Both the position numbers and the translations under genes were made by a program. A DNA stretch of 64,000 nt from Capsaspora owczarzaki ATCC 30864 (lineage: Eukaryota > Opisthokonta > Filasterea), in assembly GCF_000151315.2 (NCBI RefSeq), contig NW_011887292.1:1176882-1240881 (forward strand), written 5' to 3'. The notes below the pieces were generated by a model that was not told the DNA's origin, did no database searches, and saw only the letters and a list, made by a program, of their open reading frames with translations. This document shows positions 48,590 to 60,400 of the stretch, in pieces. Each line of letters starts with the position of its first letter. Position 1 is the stretch's first letter.

Positions 48590-50822
48590 TTACTTGAGGT
48601 CCACAACCATGCTCTGGGGGTTTTCAATGTAGGACTTCCACAAGTTGGAGAAGCTGGCCATGGTGACGCCATCAATGACGCGGTGATCGGCCGACCAGCT
48701 GACCTGCATGATGTGTGCGGCATAGACGGAATCGTCTTCGTTGAAGCGAGGGAGCTTTTGGATCTTGCCAATGGCGCCGATGGCAACCTCGGGAACGACA
48801 ATAATGGGCTTCATGTAGGTGCCGCCAACGGTGCCAATGTTCGACAGCGTGAACGTGCCACCGGTCAAGTCTTCGGCGCGAAGCTGGCCCTTGGAGCCCG
48901 CCTGCTGCAGGCGGTTGAGTTCCGCTGCGACCTCGAAAATGGACTTGTCCTGGACGTTCTTAATGTTGGGGACAACGAGGCCTCCAGGAGTGTCCATTGC
49001 GACACCAATGTTGTGCGATCCCTTGTATGTGATTTCGGTAGCGTCGGCGTTCAGCGACGAGTTGAGGATGGGGTAGCGCAGGAGGGCAAGCGACGCAGCC
49101 TTGATCATGATGGGCATGTACGTCAGCTTGACGCCACGCGACTCTGCCAAGGGCTTCAGGTCGGTACGGAAGGAGATGAGGCGGTTCATGACAATCTCGT
49201 CGCAGTAGTTAAAGTGGGGAATGAGGTTGGCGGCATTCATCGACTTGATCATGGTGCGCTTGAAGCCACGAATGGGCTCCACACGATCGCCTCGGACAGG
49301 TGCCACCGAAACTGGGGCTGCTGCAGGAGTAGCGGTGGTGGCGGTGCTGGCGGCAGCAGAGGCAGTCGATGCAGGCGCTGCAGCAACAACGGGGGCGGCG
49401 GCAGCGGGGGCGGCAGAGCGACCACCGTTGGCGACAAAGTTCAGGACGTCCTCCTTCAGAACACGACCGTCACGGCCAGTGCCGACAATCTGCTTGAGCG
49501 ACAGGTTGTGCTCCTTTATTAGCCGACGAACGGCCGGGGTGGCAAGACTGAGAGCATCCGACGCGGCAGCAGCGGGAGCAGCAGCAGCAGCAGCAGCAGA
49601 GGAGGAGGCAGAGGAGGCAGATGTGGCAGATGCAGCCGCAGCAGCAGGAGTAGCGGATGGCGCGGCAGATCCAGCACCAGCAGCTCCCGCAACATCAATA
49701 TCAACCAGCACGGAGCCAACCTTGGCCATGTCGTGCACCTTGTAATACAGCTTGGCAACAGTGCCTTCGTAACGCGAGGTGATTTCTACCGTCGCCTTGT
49801 CACTCTGCACCTCGCAGATCTTGTCAAACTGGACGACCTTGTCGCCGACATTGACAAACCACTGGAGGACCTCAGCCTCGGCAATGCCTTCACCGATGTC
49901 TGCCAGGTTGAACGGCACGATGCCCGAAGCAGCAGTCGATGTGTGGAACGAACGCTGCAGCAATGATTTAAAGTCGACGACGGGAAGCAAGAGGAACCAA
50001 AAAAAAAAAAAACAAGTCAGAACAAGGCTAGTGGAACCGAACCGGATGAAATGAAAATGGTTGGTGTTACCATCGATCGAGCGGTCAAACGGGAAGCCGA
50101 CAGCGCCGAGACCTAGACGCACAGCAACAGCAATTTCAACAGCAGCAGAGACATGGACACGGTGCAGTGAGTCAACGTTGCGTGTTGCGCTTGAGCGTGA
50201 GACGAGCAGTCGTAGTTGGTTTTCTTCTCGCCGCATCGCAGACACGCGCCTCGTCGTTTGATCCCAGCTGAGATAGATCTACCTATTGCTCCACTTGCAC
50301 GCACCGTATGATGTCATGAACGGTCCGTGATCCATCCCCATCATCGGCAGAGAGAGAGAGATAGAGGGGTCAATTTTCTTCTTCTTCTTCTTCTTCTTCT
50401 TCTTCAAGTCCTCAAAGGGGCCTTATGTCGGCTCTCACTCTCGCCTCTGTATTGCCACTTGGTTGCGCTTGTGCAAGCCGATCGCTGCAACGCGCCAATA
50501 CACACTCGGGAACACCTCTCCAACCTTAAAAAAAAAAAAAAAAAAATCATGAAAATAAAAAAAAAATCATGAAAAATGAAAAAAAAAAAACACGATCACG
50601 CACAGTTTGAGTCGTGGCAGCACGGTGAGCGGCGGACGGGCGAGCGGCGGCGTGCGCAGAGAGCGAGCGCGATTGAGCAGCATTGATCAGAGCGGAAGGC
50701 GCTGGGGTGGAAGCAGCAGAAGGAGCAGCGGCAGGAGCAGCGGCAGCGCGGACTGCGGCAGTCATGGCAGAGCGCACCAGCGCATGGCTGCTGCGAAGTG
50801 TGGGCACAGATGCAGAGAGCAT
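48590..50822 (-). CDS. DBT: lipoamide acyltransferase E2 of branched-chain alpha-keto acid dehydrogenase, 3 exons, 541 aa
   Basis: Mitochondrial E2 core subunit that transfers branched acyl groups from lipoyl-lysine to CoA in Val/Leu/Ile breakdown. Exons (descending) 50822-50604, 50112-50071, 49954-48590; 542 codons with stop. The first ~95 residues are Ala/Ser/Arg-rich, a mitochondrial presequence split over three exons. Lipoyl domain: NLADIGEGIAEAEV, lipoylated Lys in CEVQSDKATVEI, the DBT-type context. Peripheral-subunit-binding domain: LATPAVRRLIKEHNLSLKQI and GTGRDGRVLKEDVL. The catalytic domain ends with SADHRVIDG (His and Asp of the active site) and YIENPQSMVVDL. Ala/Pro linkers separate the domains. 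FRTDLKPLAESRGVKLTYMP favours BCKDH E2 over PDH or KGDH E2. Confidence 0.95.
50378..50405. repeat. CTT trinucleotide repeat
   Basis: Nine to ten CTT units on the + strand in the first intron of the DBT gene. The same intron also contains a 20-A run at 50528-50547 and a GA repeat near 50350. Confidence 0.9.
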
Positions 50823-51024
50823 TCAGGAAGGGGGGACAAAAACAAGGAGTGAAGGAATCAGCAAGCGAAATCTGAAATACAAAGAGATAACTGAAAATCA
50901 ATGATGATGATGATGATGAGCAGAGAGAATGAAAAGATGGCCCAGATCGCACTGACAGTGAAGCGAGATGAGAAGAGAAAGAGAAAAGAATAAAGCGACA
51001 GTCACTCTTCCATTGCCGTTCATC
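50823..51024. promoter_or_regulatory. divergent promoter region between DBT and HADH
   Basis: About 200 bp between the starts of two mitochondrial catabolic genes; it includes an ATG/GAT trinucleotide repeat at about 50900-50920. Co-regulation is plausible because both products act in mitochondrial acyl-CoA breakdown, but no shared site was identified. Confidence 0.45.
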
Positions 51025-52540
51025 ATGTTCCGTCCGATTCTGTCCCAGGCAAGAAATGCATCGACAAGTCGAGCAGAATGATAATTGGATTGTTGTTGTT
51101 GTTGTTGTTGCTGTTACTGTGTTGGTTGGTGGTTGGTGATTGAGGGAAAAGTGTCACAGTGGACCGACTTTGGCAGACTTTGGCTCATCACGATCATCAC
51201 TCTCACCGACCTACCCCCCCCCTTCTCTTCAATCCTGTAGACTGCTGTCACTCGTGCTGCAATCCGCTCGATCGCAACTTCCGCTGCCTCGGCCAACGCG
51301 GCCGCTCCTGGTAGCGATAAGGTACTGCCCAAGCTCGGCTTTTGTGTCCTCAACTGCTGACTTTGTGAGCTCACGATCCAACCCGTGAACAAACATCCAT
51401 CTCTCAAAACCATGTGCAAGATCGTTGCGCCCGTGCGACGCCTCGGCGTTATCGGTGCCGGCCAGATGGGCATTGGCATTGCTCAGGTGGCGGCCCAGGT
51501 GGCCAAGATCCCCGTCACTGTGATGGACGTGAGCATGCCGCGCTTGCAGCAGCAGCTCGCTTTCGTCGACTCGCTGCTGGCCAAGAACGTTGCAAAGGGC
51601 AAGATGCAAGAGTCTGAGCGCAAGGACATTGTGTCTCGCTTCACCTTGACCACAGACATCAAGGACTTTGCCAGTGCCGACTTTGTGGTCGAGGCCGTCA
51701 GCGAGAAGACCGATCTCAAGCTCGACCTCTTCCGCCAGCTGTCCGAGGTCACCTCCAAGGACACCATCCTTGCTTCAAACACGTCGTCCATCTCAATCAC
51801 CAAGATTGCCAGCGTGACCAAAAACCCGGAGAATGGTGCGTTTTCCGGTTGTGTTTTTGAAACTAAACCATTTTCGGGTGTTGTTGTTGTTTGTTGACTC
51901 AATCGTCTTTGTTTTGCTTGTTGTTTCCGTTGTTCGCATGGGATGATTGAAAAACCTCCTTCGCATTGATGGGGTCGGGTCCGACACGGCACAGTGATTG
52001 GCGTTCATTTCATGAACCCCGTCCCTGTCATGAAGCTGGTCGAAATCATCTCGGGTCTGCAAACCTCTCCCGAGACGCTTCAGCGCAGCCTTGCGTTGGC
52101 CACTGCCATGGGCAAGACGACTGCCACGTCGCAGGATGTGCCCGGCTTTATTGCCAACCGTCTGCTGATGCCCTTCATCAACGAGGCCGTGTTTGCGCTC
52201 CAGGACGGCCTCGGCACTCGCGAGGACATTGACGCCACCTGCCGCCTCGGCTTTTCGCATCCCATGGGCCCCCTCACGCTGGCCGATTTCATTGGCCTGG
52301 ACACGTGCCTCGCCATCATGCAGATTCTGCACTCGCAACTCGGCGACTCCAAGTACCGTCCCGCAAACCTCTTGGTCAAGTACGTCGAGGCTGGCTGGCT
52401 TGGTAAGCCGTCTCGCGCTTTGATGCTGTGCGTGTCTTGCTGTTTGCAATGTGTGCGAGTGAATGCTGACGGTTTCTTGCTCGTCCTTGCTGCTTGGGCT
52501 CCTAGGCAAGAAGTCTGGCCGCGGCTTCTACAAGTACTAA
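51025..52540 (+). CDS. HADH: 3-hydroxyacyl-CoA dehydrogenase, mitochondrial (HADH-like), 5 exons, 320 aa
   Basis: NAD-dependent oxidation of L-3-hydroxyacyl-CoA in beta-oxidation; bacterial relatives act on 3-hydroxybutyryl-CoA. Exons 51025-51048, 51241-51321, 51421-51835, 51995-52402, 52506-52540; 321 codons with stop. The first two exons encode MFRPILSQ and a Ser/Ala/Arg presequence; intron 1 needs a GC donor (CAG|gcaaga). The core is LGVIGAGQMGIGIAQVAA (NAD-binding), ASNTSSISITKIA, HFMNPVPVMKLVE with the catalytic His, DVPGFIANRLLMP and the C-terminus GKKSGRGFYKY. The sequence resembles short bacterial 3-hydroxybutyryl-CoA dehydrogenases as much as animal HADH, so the exact substrate is open. 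A simpler start at 51412 (MCK) would omit the presequence. Confidence 0.9.
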
Positions 52541-53319
52541 AATTCCATACCTGTGACGTTGTCTCGTGCTCTATTATGGGTGAATTTTGGTTCTTGGTGC
52601 TGAATGAACAGTGCAATACAACGTTTGCCCAACTTTTTTTTTTTGTTGACTGACGATATTGGTCTGTTTCTCCTTGTGTATTGTCGTGTAAGTGGCTTCT
52701 ATAGTTCTATGACTGTGCCTCCAATACTTTTGACATGATAGGAGAGACAGATTAGGCGTATTGGAGAAGTTTGAAGGGAAATTTTCCAAAAATTTGCGAG
52801 AGTGAAATGGCCGACGCAACTGTGTTTGTCTTGAGACGACCTTGCCAGAACAAACGTGTCGCACCATTCGCACATCAGCGCACCACAAGCCCACTTTGTT
52901 ATTACATCAACTATATTCACAAATACAGCACAAACATTGACAATCATGGCAAAAAATGCAACGGGTAGCGTCATTTCGTTGCCGCTTTGAACAACACAAA
53001 ATCAACATCGAGTCATGTCGGTACCGCGAACCAACAGTCGAACGCCAACAGTCAAGATATCACGAAAACAATATTTAACGCTGATACACAGCTGTCGCGG
53101 TCCGGTTACGGCTATCGTAGTCAAGCAGTTGATGCCCGAAGTGGTCGGCTGCTCAAAAGCAAAGCATCTTGAAAGTTGACTCCCACAGACCTAGGATCAG
53201 CCTAAAAAAGGCGGGTGAATGATACAACAGAAAGCAGCGTGCATCGATTCCACTTGAAATGCACAAGCCGAGGGAGGAGGGGCGGGGCGGGGGGGGGGCT
53301 GGTGTGATCGTTTACTAGA
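52541..53319. other. gene-poor intergenic segment
   Basis: About 780 bp without a recognisable gene. Short open frames are present but show no family resemblance. A G-rich stretch (about 53278-53300) lies at its right end, next to the LRR relic. Confidence 0.5.
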
Positions 53320-53650
53320 AAACGGCAACTTGATCACCAGCATTCCCGCAAACGCATTTACAGGCTTGACTGCGCTGAGTTACTTGTAAGCAAGCCGAGA
53401 CACGAAGAATCGCACAGCCGATTCACTCGTTTTGCAACTCTATGTCTAGCGATCTGGGAGGCAACCTGATCTCCAGCACTGCTGCAAATGCATTTACCGG
53501 CTGACGAACTTGTAAGCCAACACAGCCAGGGACAGTGGCTCACTCGTTGGCGGCACCTATCTGTAGGAATCTGGACAGCAACAAGATCTCCAGCATTCCT
53601 GCACATGCCTTTGTCGGCCTGACTTTACTGATTAACTTGTATGCAACGAC
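53320..53650 (+). pseudogene. decayed leucine-rich-repeat array (LRR relic)
   Basis: Three degenerate LRR units can be read on the + strand. Unit 1 (about 53326-53388) reads NLITSIPANAFTGLTALSYL and then hits a stop. Unit 2 (about 53453-53505) reads LGGNLISSTAANAFTG and then a stop. Unit 3 (about 53570-53640) reads LDSNKISSIPAHAFVGLTLL. The units are separated by roughly 115-140 bp, have stops between them and change frame, and there is no flanking exon structure. They match the consensus of long extracellular LRR arrays (N-x-I-x-S-I-P-x-x-A-F-x-G-L). This is a fragment of a once larger LRR gene. Confidence 0.75.
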
Positions 53651-53985
53651 AATCGATGTTGTACCTTCAATGCAAACCGAGAAGGTCGATTTCGCGTAAG
53701 ATTGCAAACAAGCGAAGACGAGCGTCGTTGCTTGTGCTGTTGGAATGCCTTCTGTAGTAGATTTTACTTTCTGTGATTGTCATGCATCTCTTTTGCTGTG
53801 CCATCCTCGTGCAAGACGAAACAAAAACCCTTTTCTTTTTTCTTTTCATTTTTTTTTTAGGGAAGAGAGAGGTCATTGTTCCTTTTGAATTGGAACGAGA
53901 CTTTCCCCCTTCTATCGCTCTCTCTTGCTGTCTGTCGCTCTGTCTGTCGACTACCCCCCTCAGTCAAACCCTACCACACACAACA

Positions 53986-55392
53986 ATGGACGAACCGTGG
54001 CTGCTCGACGACCGCGCCAAGCGAGAAGTGCAGCACAGACTCTTGTCCTGCTTTGACGGGGTATGCGTTGTGGATTTTTGCGGTTCTCGTTTTTGAGCAT
54101 GTCCGTCGCCCGAAGGGTGTCAAGCGTGTGTGTGTGTGTGCGTGTGTGTGGTCTGGAGGCGGTGTGTGTGTGGGGGGAGGGACTTTGAGAGCACCTTAGT
54201 TTACTGTGGAGGCAGGAGTGCTGAGTGTTGTAACTCATTCAAAAAGCTCAACCTGCTCTCTCACTCTGCAACAGCTCGCCAGCCCGTTCGGTCATCGTCG
54301 GGTCGACGCCCTCCGCAGATTGCTCTCCTATCTCGGCAGCCTGGCCAGTGGCGAGAGCAGTCACGAGAAGGCCAGCTTCCTGTCGCTTCAAGTGCACGAA
54401 GGCGAGTTCAATGGTAGGGCCAACAAAAATGCGCAAGTCGCTCAACGATCGATCGCCCATAGGTGGGAGAACACCGTGTTTGCTGACTCGACGTCGAGTT
54501 TGGATGTCTTGTAGTTATCTTTCGTGCATTGTCTGCCTTGACGTCGCCGAATCACATCCCACCAGGTAATAGCGCTCGAGTTCCACCGCCACCACTGCAC
54601 TGCCGTTTGAGCTGGTTTGCAAACTACCAATGGGGCTGACCATCAATGAACCAACCTGCTTGTCTGCTTTATTTTTGGACGGAATGTGCGGTGGAGGACA
54701 GATTTCATTTCGGCGGAAGAGTACGTGCGAACATTTCAAGTTGTAGAAGGATTGTGTCTGTTGCATGTCGATGCACCGCGGCAATTCTGTGATCTCGGCG
54801 GCCTAGAGGTACTGTTCATGCTAGCAGTGTGCGTCAATGTTTGTTTGAGAGAAGAACAAGCGTGCTCATCTCTCGTTGGTTTTTTCTTGGACATGCTCTT
54901 TGCCCGTGGCGCATCCTCAGCTCCTCATTGCCGTGACGGAACAATGTGTACAAGTCGCAACATCGTCGAGTCGCGAAGTGTTTACCAACGCGCTGGACTT
55001 GCTAGCCAGCACCCTTGCTCAAGGTCCCGCCTATGTCGATAACTTTCGCGAACTCGAAGGGTTTTCAGTGCTAGTGAGCTTGGTGAATCGCAAGTCTTTG
55101 GATAATGCCATGCGGTACGTAATTTTTCGTGCATTCCACGTGTGCTTGCTTTGTTTTGGCCAAGCAATCTCACCCTTCATTTTTGCGACGCAGCGCTACC
55201 GTCGTCAGCACTCTTGCGTTGCTTTGTGCTAGCAACAAGCCGTTGCTTGCACAAACAGTAAGACAAAGACTCGGCGACCTAATGGGCACGGAGACAATCG
55301 ACCGCATGCTAACATTGACCAAGTGCGACTGGGAAGCCGGCAAGGAGCCGAGCATCGAGGCTGCGCAAAAGTTTTTGACAACCATCGACTAA
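53986..55392 (+). CDS. Cdc14 (septation initiation network component)-like protein, 6 exons, about 250 aa
   Basis: Resembles the fungal SIN scaffold protein Cdc14 (partner of the Sid1 kinase), not the Cdc14 phosphatase. Exons 53986-54060, 54275-54413, about 54566-54604, 54702-54808, 54921-55114, 55194-55392. Family-like segments are VDALRRLLSYLGSLASGE, ASFLSLQVHEGEFN, FQVVEGLCLLHVDAPRQF, ALDLLASTLAQGPAYVDNFRELEGFSVL, and ATVVSTLALLCASNKPLL near the end. These follow the order of the fungal protein: paired helices, the EGLLLLH-type motif, the F-EEL-G motif. Exon 3 is the weak point. It joins in phase (GNSARVPPPPLHC) but carries no family signal, and its donor GTTTGA is poor. The other joins are canonical. 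Finding this outside fungi is noteworthy. Confidence 0.7.
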
Positions 55393-55594
55393 AACAAGTT
55401 TCTGTGAGGACGCACAAGTTTCTATTATACAAATAATTATCCAAATTCAGAAATATCGCGTTAACATGATGATTTAGACCGCACGGCGGCGAGGTGCAAA
55501 CTCGACGGAATTTTGTTGGGATGGATTAGAGGAGCTGAGAGCTTCGGGCTGAGTACAACGTGTAAAGTGAGGTTAGGGGTGGCAATGTGAGCAG
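55393..55594. other. convergent 3' region, no gene
   Basis: About 200 bp between the stops of the Cdc14-SIN-like gene (+) and the RING1-like gene (-). No other feature is seen. Confidence 0.5.
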
Positions 55595-57212
55595 TCAGCC
55601 ACCCTTGCGAGTGTAGTAAAGCGCGAGCAGCTCGGATGGAGGGTGGCGAGAGGCCTGAAAGAAATTGCAAGAAAAAACAAAATAAAAAACAAAACAAAAA
55701 AAACAAACAAAGTGAATCGGACTCTCAGACTCGCAATTCGAATCAGCAACAACCGTTCCAAGTGCAACATACAGCGAATATTTCAGCAACTGTCGACGTT
55801 TTCGAAAAGCCTTCAGGGAGCTCGAGTTGAAGCGGCATGTCGAGTTCTCCTGCAGAAATAGTGTTGCAAAATGAAAAACACCGACACACCCACCAACCAC
55901 GATATCAAGTGCAGCTCGCTGCTTCATTACCGTTGGTTCGTGCAATAAGATCAAGCCAGGCGAGGATGTGATTCACCTGGCACGTGCCGGGCGTAGTCAC
56001 CGAGTCCATGGCAAGAATCGGCAAGCTTCCAGGAAGTGCATTTGGATCTGGCAACAAGCGAAACGCAAACTGTCTGTATGCCAAGCCACCTACACTCTGG
56101 CTGGGTGCACGGCTATCATTTCCCTTCGGTGACGGCAGGGGACCTGAGGGCGACGATCCATCTTCGGAACCAGCTGCGCTCTTGGTCTGTGCACGACTAC
56201 CGGCTACACCCGCAGATGGCTGGTGACTCGACGGTAATGACAAAGGCCTCGGAACAGACCGAGGTATCTGTTGAGCCGTCGGTGTAGGGGTCGGGCATTG
56301 ACGTGGCGACGACGCCGATGACGCCGCCGACGACTGACGATCGCCTCGCGCGACACGCTTCTCACGCCGTGGAAGCTTGAGGACGAGCGTTTGCGCTTGC
56401 TTCCGACGAATTTGCTCTGCCGAGTACTCGTTTTGCTGCTTTTCGAATTGCTCGTGATCACCATACATGGCGGCAACCAACTGATCAAGATTGCTGTCGT
56501 GACGCAACGACCGCCGAGTTGGCAATGAACCGCGGCACGACGGGCACTGCTTTGGGCTGCATTGATGATCGCCAATGCAATGCAAGGTGAGGTGAGGTTG
56601 TGAGTAAAGAGGAAGAGAGTGAGGCACACAAACAAGTACGAGCACATTTGACTTGAAACAGTCAAACATACCCCATGCGCACAGCAGATGTGATGCACTC
56701 TTCACAAAAGCGATGGAGACACTAATATGCATCAGATGGCAAAGTCGAGTCGACAGTTCAATGCGTTCAGCCATTCCAGTGAGCGAAGGGCATGGCGACA
56801 GAATGGTCGCTGGCGACTCCACACACCCAGGGAAGAGTCACGAAACCAAAGCAAGACATAAACAAGCTTACTTCAATGTTGCCGTGGGCATTCTGGATCA
56901 AGCAGAGGCAGACCGGGCACTGGAGTGGAGCAAAGGTCAAAGGGATGGTGGCTCGGCGGTTGTCCGCGATGGTCGGGATGGGAACGGAGCGCTGTTCCTC
57001 ATAAGCATCGAGTCCTGCGAGCAAGTGTGCGTAAAGTCATGAGTGTGAGTGTAAATGAAAGGGAAAGAGGTGGGGAGGGGGGGGGAAGAGAGAGACGCGA
57101 TCACAAAGACCACCACAATGCAGCACCAATACAACATCTTACGCATGGAGTCTGGAATCAGATCAAAGTCAAAGTCGATGTTGTCATTGGATGCATCGCT
57201 TGAACGTAGCAT
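55595..57212 (-). CDS. RING1: RING1/RNF2-like Polycomb-type E3 ligase, 6 exons, 341 aa
   Basis: In animals RING1A/B is the PRC1 catalytic subunit that monoubiquitylates histone H2A. Exons (descending) 57212-57143, 57014-56872, 56721-56672, 56556-55931, 55849-55773, 55654-55595; 342 codons with stop. RING finger C3HC4: Cys56, Cys59, Cys72, His74, Cys77, Cys80, Cys92, Cys95 (CPVC, CLHRFCEEC, CPSC). It is followed by RGSLPTRRSLRHDSNLDQLV, matching the RING1 motif KLVSKRSLRPDPNFDALI in order and spacing. A Lys/Arg and Ser/Pro-rich middle follows, and a C-terminal region (GELDMPLQLELPEG, PPSELLALYYTRKGG) that fits a RAWUL-like ubiquitin fold ending. The PRC1-type RING with RAWUL is the best fit; plant and other RING1-type ligases share it. 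Confidence 0.85.
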
Positions 57213-57484
57213 GTCTGGTTCGCCGCAGCGACGAGACTCAGTATCAAATGGAGTGAAAAAAAGAAAAAAGAAAAAAGAAAAAAGAAAAAAGAAAAAGACT
57301 GCAACCTGTCAAACTATTATGCTCACATTCATGCTGCGGCGAAAGGATGAAAACTAATGGAGCTGTAATAAATCGGATCGGACACAGAAAACAAACAAGA
57401 AACAAATTGAAACAAAGGGGAGAAGCAAGCGGAAAACAAAAAGCAGAAAAACAACGACCACAGAGGCAATCTCAACATCTCTGC
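57213..57484. other. tandem intergenic region with A(6)G repeat
   Basis: About 270 bp between the start of the RING1-like gene and the stop of the histidine kinase gene, both on -. It contains an A(6)G repeat at 57255-57297. No gene is seen. Confidence 0.5.
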
Positions 57485-60400
57485 TCAAACTGCGCTCTCG
57501 TCATGATAGTCCTCCTGACGGCCTGGGAGCGGTAGCATGGACGAGAGCAGCGTTTCGAGCTGAACGGCGGTAACGGGCTTGGCAAGGAAGCCAACCATGC
57601 CGACTTGCACGCACTGCTCGCGATCTTGTTCAAACACGTTGGCGGTGAGCGCGACAATACGCGGGCGCTCGGCGGGATCAGAGTGCTCGGCAAGAATAAT
57701 GCTGCAAGCCTCGAGACCATCCATCTCGGGCATTTGCAAATCCATGAGCACAACGTCGTACGTTTTGAGGCGACACATGTTGACGGCCTCGCGACCATTC
57801 CATGCTACATCGGCGTTGTAGCCCAGACGCTTGAGCAGCTTCAGAGCAACCATCTGGTTGATCTTGTTGTCCTCAGCCACTACAAAACACGAGCAAAAAC
57901 GGTTTGTGAATTTAGGGTTGGCAGTTTGCAGCAACAAGCAACATTCCGCATCCAGCGAGAAGAAAAAAAAACAAACAAACAAACAAAAAAAACAATCGCG
58001 ACAGTTAGCAATCGCACTAGTATCAAAATACTCACATAGCAATCGAAGCCTCGAAGCAGGCGCTGTGGCATCCTGTGGTGGTTGTGGTGGTGCCGCCGAC
58101 GCCGACGCCGCCCCCGCCGCCTGTTGCTGTGCCTTCCTCGCCGTACTTGGAGAAACTTGGACTGGTTCCGAGGTTAGTGGGGCAGAGGTAGGCGTCGGGA
58201 GCGAAGACACGTAGCTGGGCAGCAGCTGTTCGGACAGAGTTGTCGAAGGCAAAGCGGCCAAGGACGAGGCCGTCAAGCCGACTGGGGCGGACGTGGCGAT
58301 CGCTTCGTTGGCAACGTTGGCGGCATGTTGCGCCGCTGTGATTTGCTTGGGCGGTGCTTCTTGTGGAACGTACTCGAACGGAATGGTCGAATTGACTGAA
58401 ACAGGTGGATGTGAGATGCTGTGGAGCGGCAAGCTTTGCGGGCGAATGGCCTCGTCGTCGGGGGTCGAAAAGACAGGTTGAGAGAACGAGTGGCGTTTCG
58501 GCAAGGAAGGAGAGTTGTTGGCTGCCGGGTGAGGAACCACCAACAGTTGCTGGCTGCCCAGAGCGGCAGGAGACTCGCCCTTGCGGCTGCTGGTCGAGGC
58601 GGTGCTCGAATTGTGCGCCTGCTGCGATCCAGCACCGTGGACCGAACTGGTTGTGGAACCGTGAATTGAATGCGAATGGGGTGTTGACAGGTGCTGCAGC
58701 TGCGTTTGAAGACGCAGCTGAGTCACCTGCTGCTCGGTCAAGCTCAAAGCCTCATCCGGCTCGCGTTTACCACCAGCAGGATCTGGGCGACTAATCACAA
58801 AATCTTGACCTGACAGCGCAGACTGAAGCATGGCCGCATTGAACGCTGTCGAAGGTTGCAATCGAATGGGCTCGCGAGGATGCGGCTTGGCAGAAGAGCT
58901 GGCATGGGTGCTGGCCACAGACCCGCCATTGCTGGTGGCCGCGCTGCTCTGGAGCGTTGAAGCAGAACCACCGCTCTTGGAGGAGGTGATGCTGCGGTGC
59001 GACTGCTGGCGGACGTGCTCGAATGCCGAGCTGTTACCGGAAGTGGGATTCGCAGGTTGGCCAATCAATGGCGCGTCAGCGCCAGGCCAAAGTCCGCGGT
59101 TGCTGGCAAAGGAGAAGGTGAAGGTACTACCGCGACCGACTTCGCTGTGAACAGCAATGACACCACCGAGCAATCGGACGAGCTGACGACTAATGGACAA
59201 GCCAAGACCAGTACCGGCCGTCTTTCGAGTGAAGGAGGCGTCACCTTGAGTGAACGGGGTGAAGAGGCGCTTGAGCAGATCGCGCGACATACCCGGACCA
59301 GTGTCAACAACAGCCACGTAAATGAGGTCGTTTGAATTCTCGGCAATCGAGCCGACCGAGTGAAGGTCGCTGTGGGAGCCTTCCAGGACGACACTACTTG
59401 AAGATTCAGTGCCGACGGACTTGCCTGCCACTGGCGCAGCTCGAATGGTCGAAGCCATGGCAGCTGTAATGGTGGGCGGGGCAGCGACGGTGCTAGAGTG
59501 GCCGGCAGCATTTCGAGCGGTGGTTGCTTGTGAGCGCTGGAAGGATCCACTCTGGGTGCTCTGTTGACGAACATGATTCGCCACCTCGTCTGCACCTTCC
59601 TCTTCCACCGACTCGGCAATAGAAGTGGAAATCATGTTCAGGTTCGTATCTGAGCGGGGATTCGACGCGTCGGACACGCGTGGGGCAGCAGGGACATCGC
59701 TGCGTCCAAAGAGACGCTTCATGGTCGCAGCCACACTGTGGCCGTGTTTGGATGATCCGGAACTCGACGACTCGTCTGCCCCATGCGGGGTGATGAGTTT
59801 GAATTGGTTTGGTCGCATCCCGGAGCTTTGCCCAGACACGGTGGACGAGGAAAAGCCCTGGGCCGGGTCGCTGGTCGTGCTGCGGCTACTGCTGTGCGGA
59901 TGAACGGATGCCGCTGTCGCGCTATTGTTGGATTGACTATTGGTCGAGTGGCTGTTGGTCGAGTGGCTGTGACTGCTGGAAGCTGGAACGCCTTGAGCGC
60001 CAGCCTTGGGCAAAGTGGCATCGTCATCGCGCGCAGGACGGGATCGACGGCGGAAAAAGATGAGTTCAACGCGACCGTTCGGAGGTGTGAACTTGATGGC
60101 GTTGGAGAGCAAATTGATGACAATTTGGCGAAGGCGCACACGATCTGTTGACACTGTTGAAGGAACGTCGGCCATGATGACACAGGAGACTGTAATGTTC
60201 TTGACGGAAGCGGAATAGGCAACCAGATCGAGGGCGTCCTGGGCAAACTCTGAAACGGTGAAGCGCTCCTTGATGATCTTGAGCTTGCCAGACTCGATGC
60301 GAGTCAGGTCAAGAATATCATCAATGATACGCTTGAGGCCATTGGCAGATGTCCGGATGACCTGCACCAGCTCTGCCTGCTCGGATGTGAGACTGGTGAA

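Noticed and set aside
48683-49522. Open frame of about 280 codons on the + strand
   Set aside because: Antisense of the DBT catalytic and linker region; no independent support.
51421-52540. HADH as a bacterial insertion
   Set aside because: It is interrupted by canonical introns and preceded by a spliced presequence; base composition resembles its neighbours.
57255-57297. CRISPR-like or satellite array
   Set aside because: It is a simple A(6)G microsatellite without spacers.
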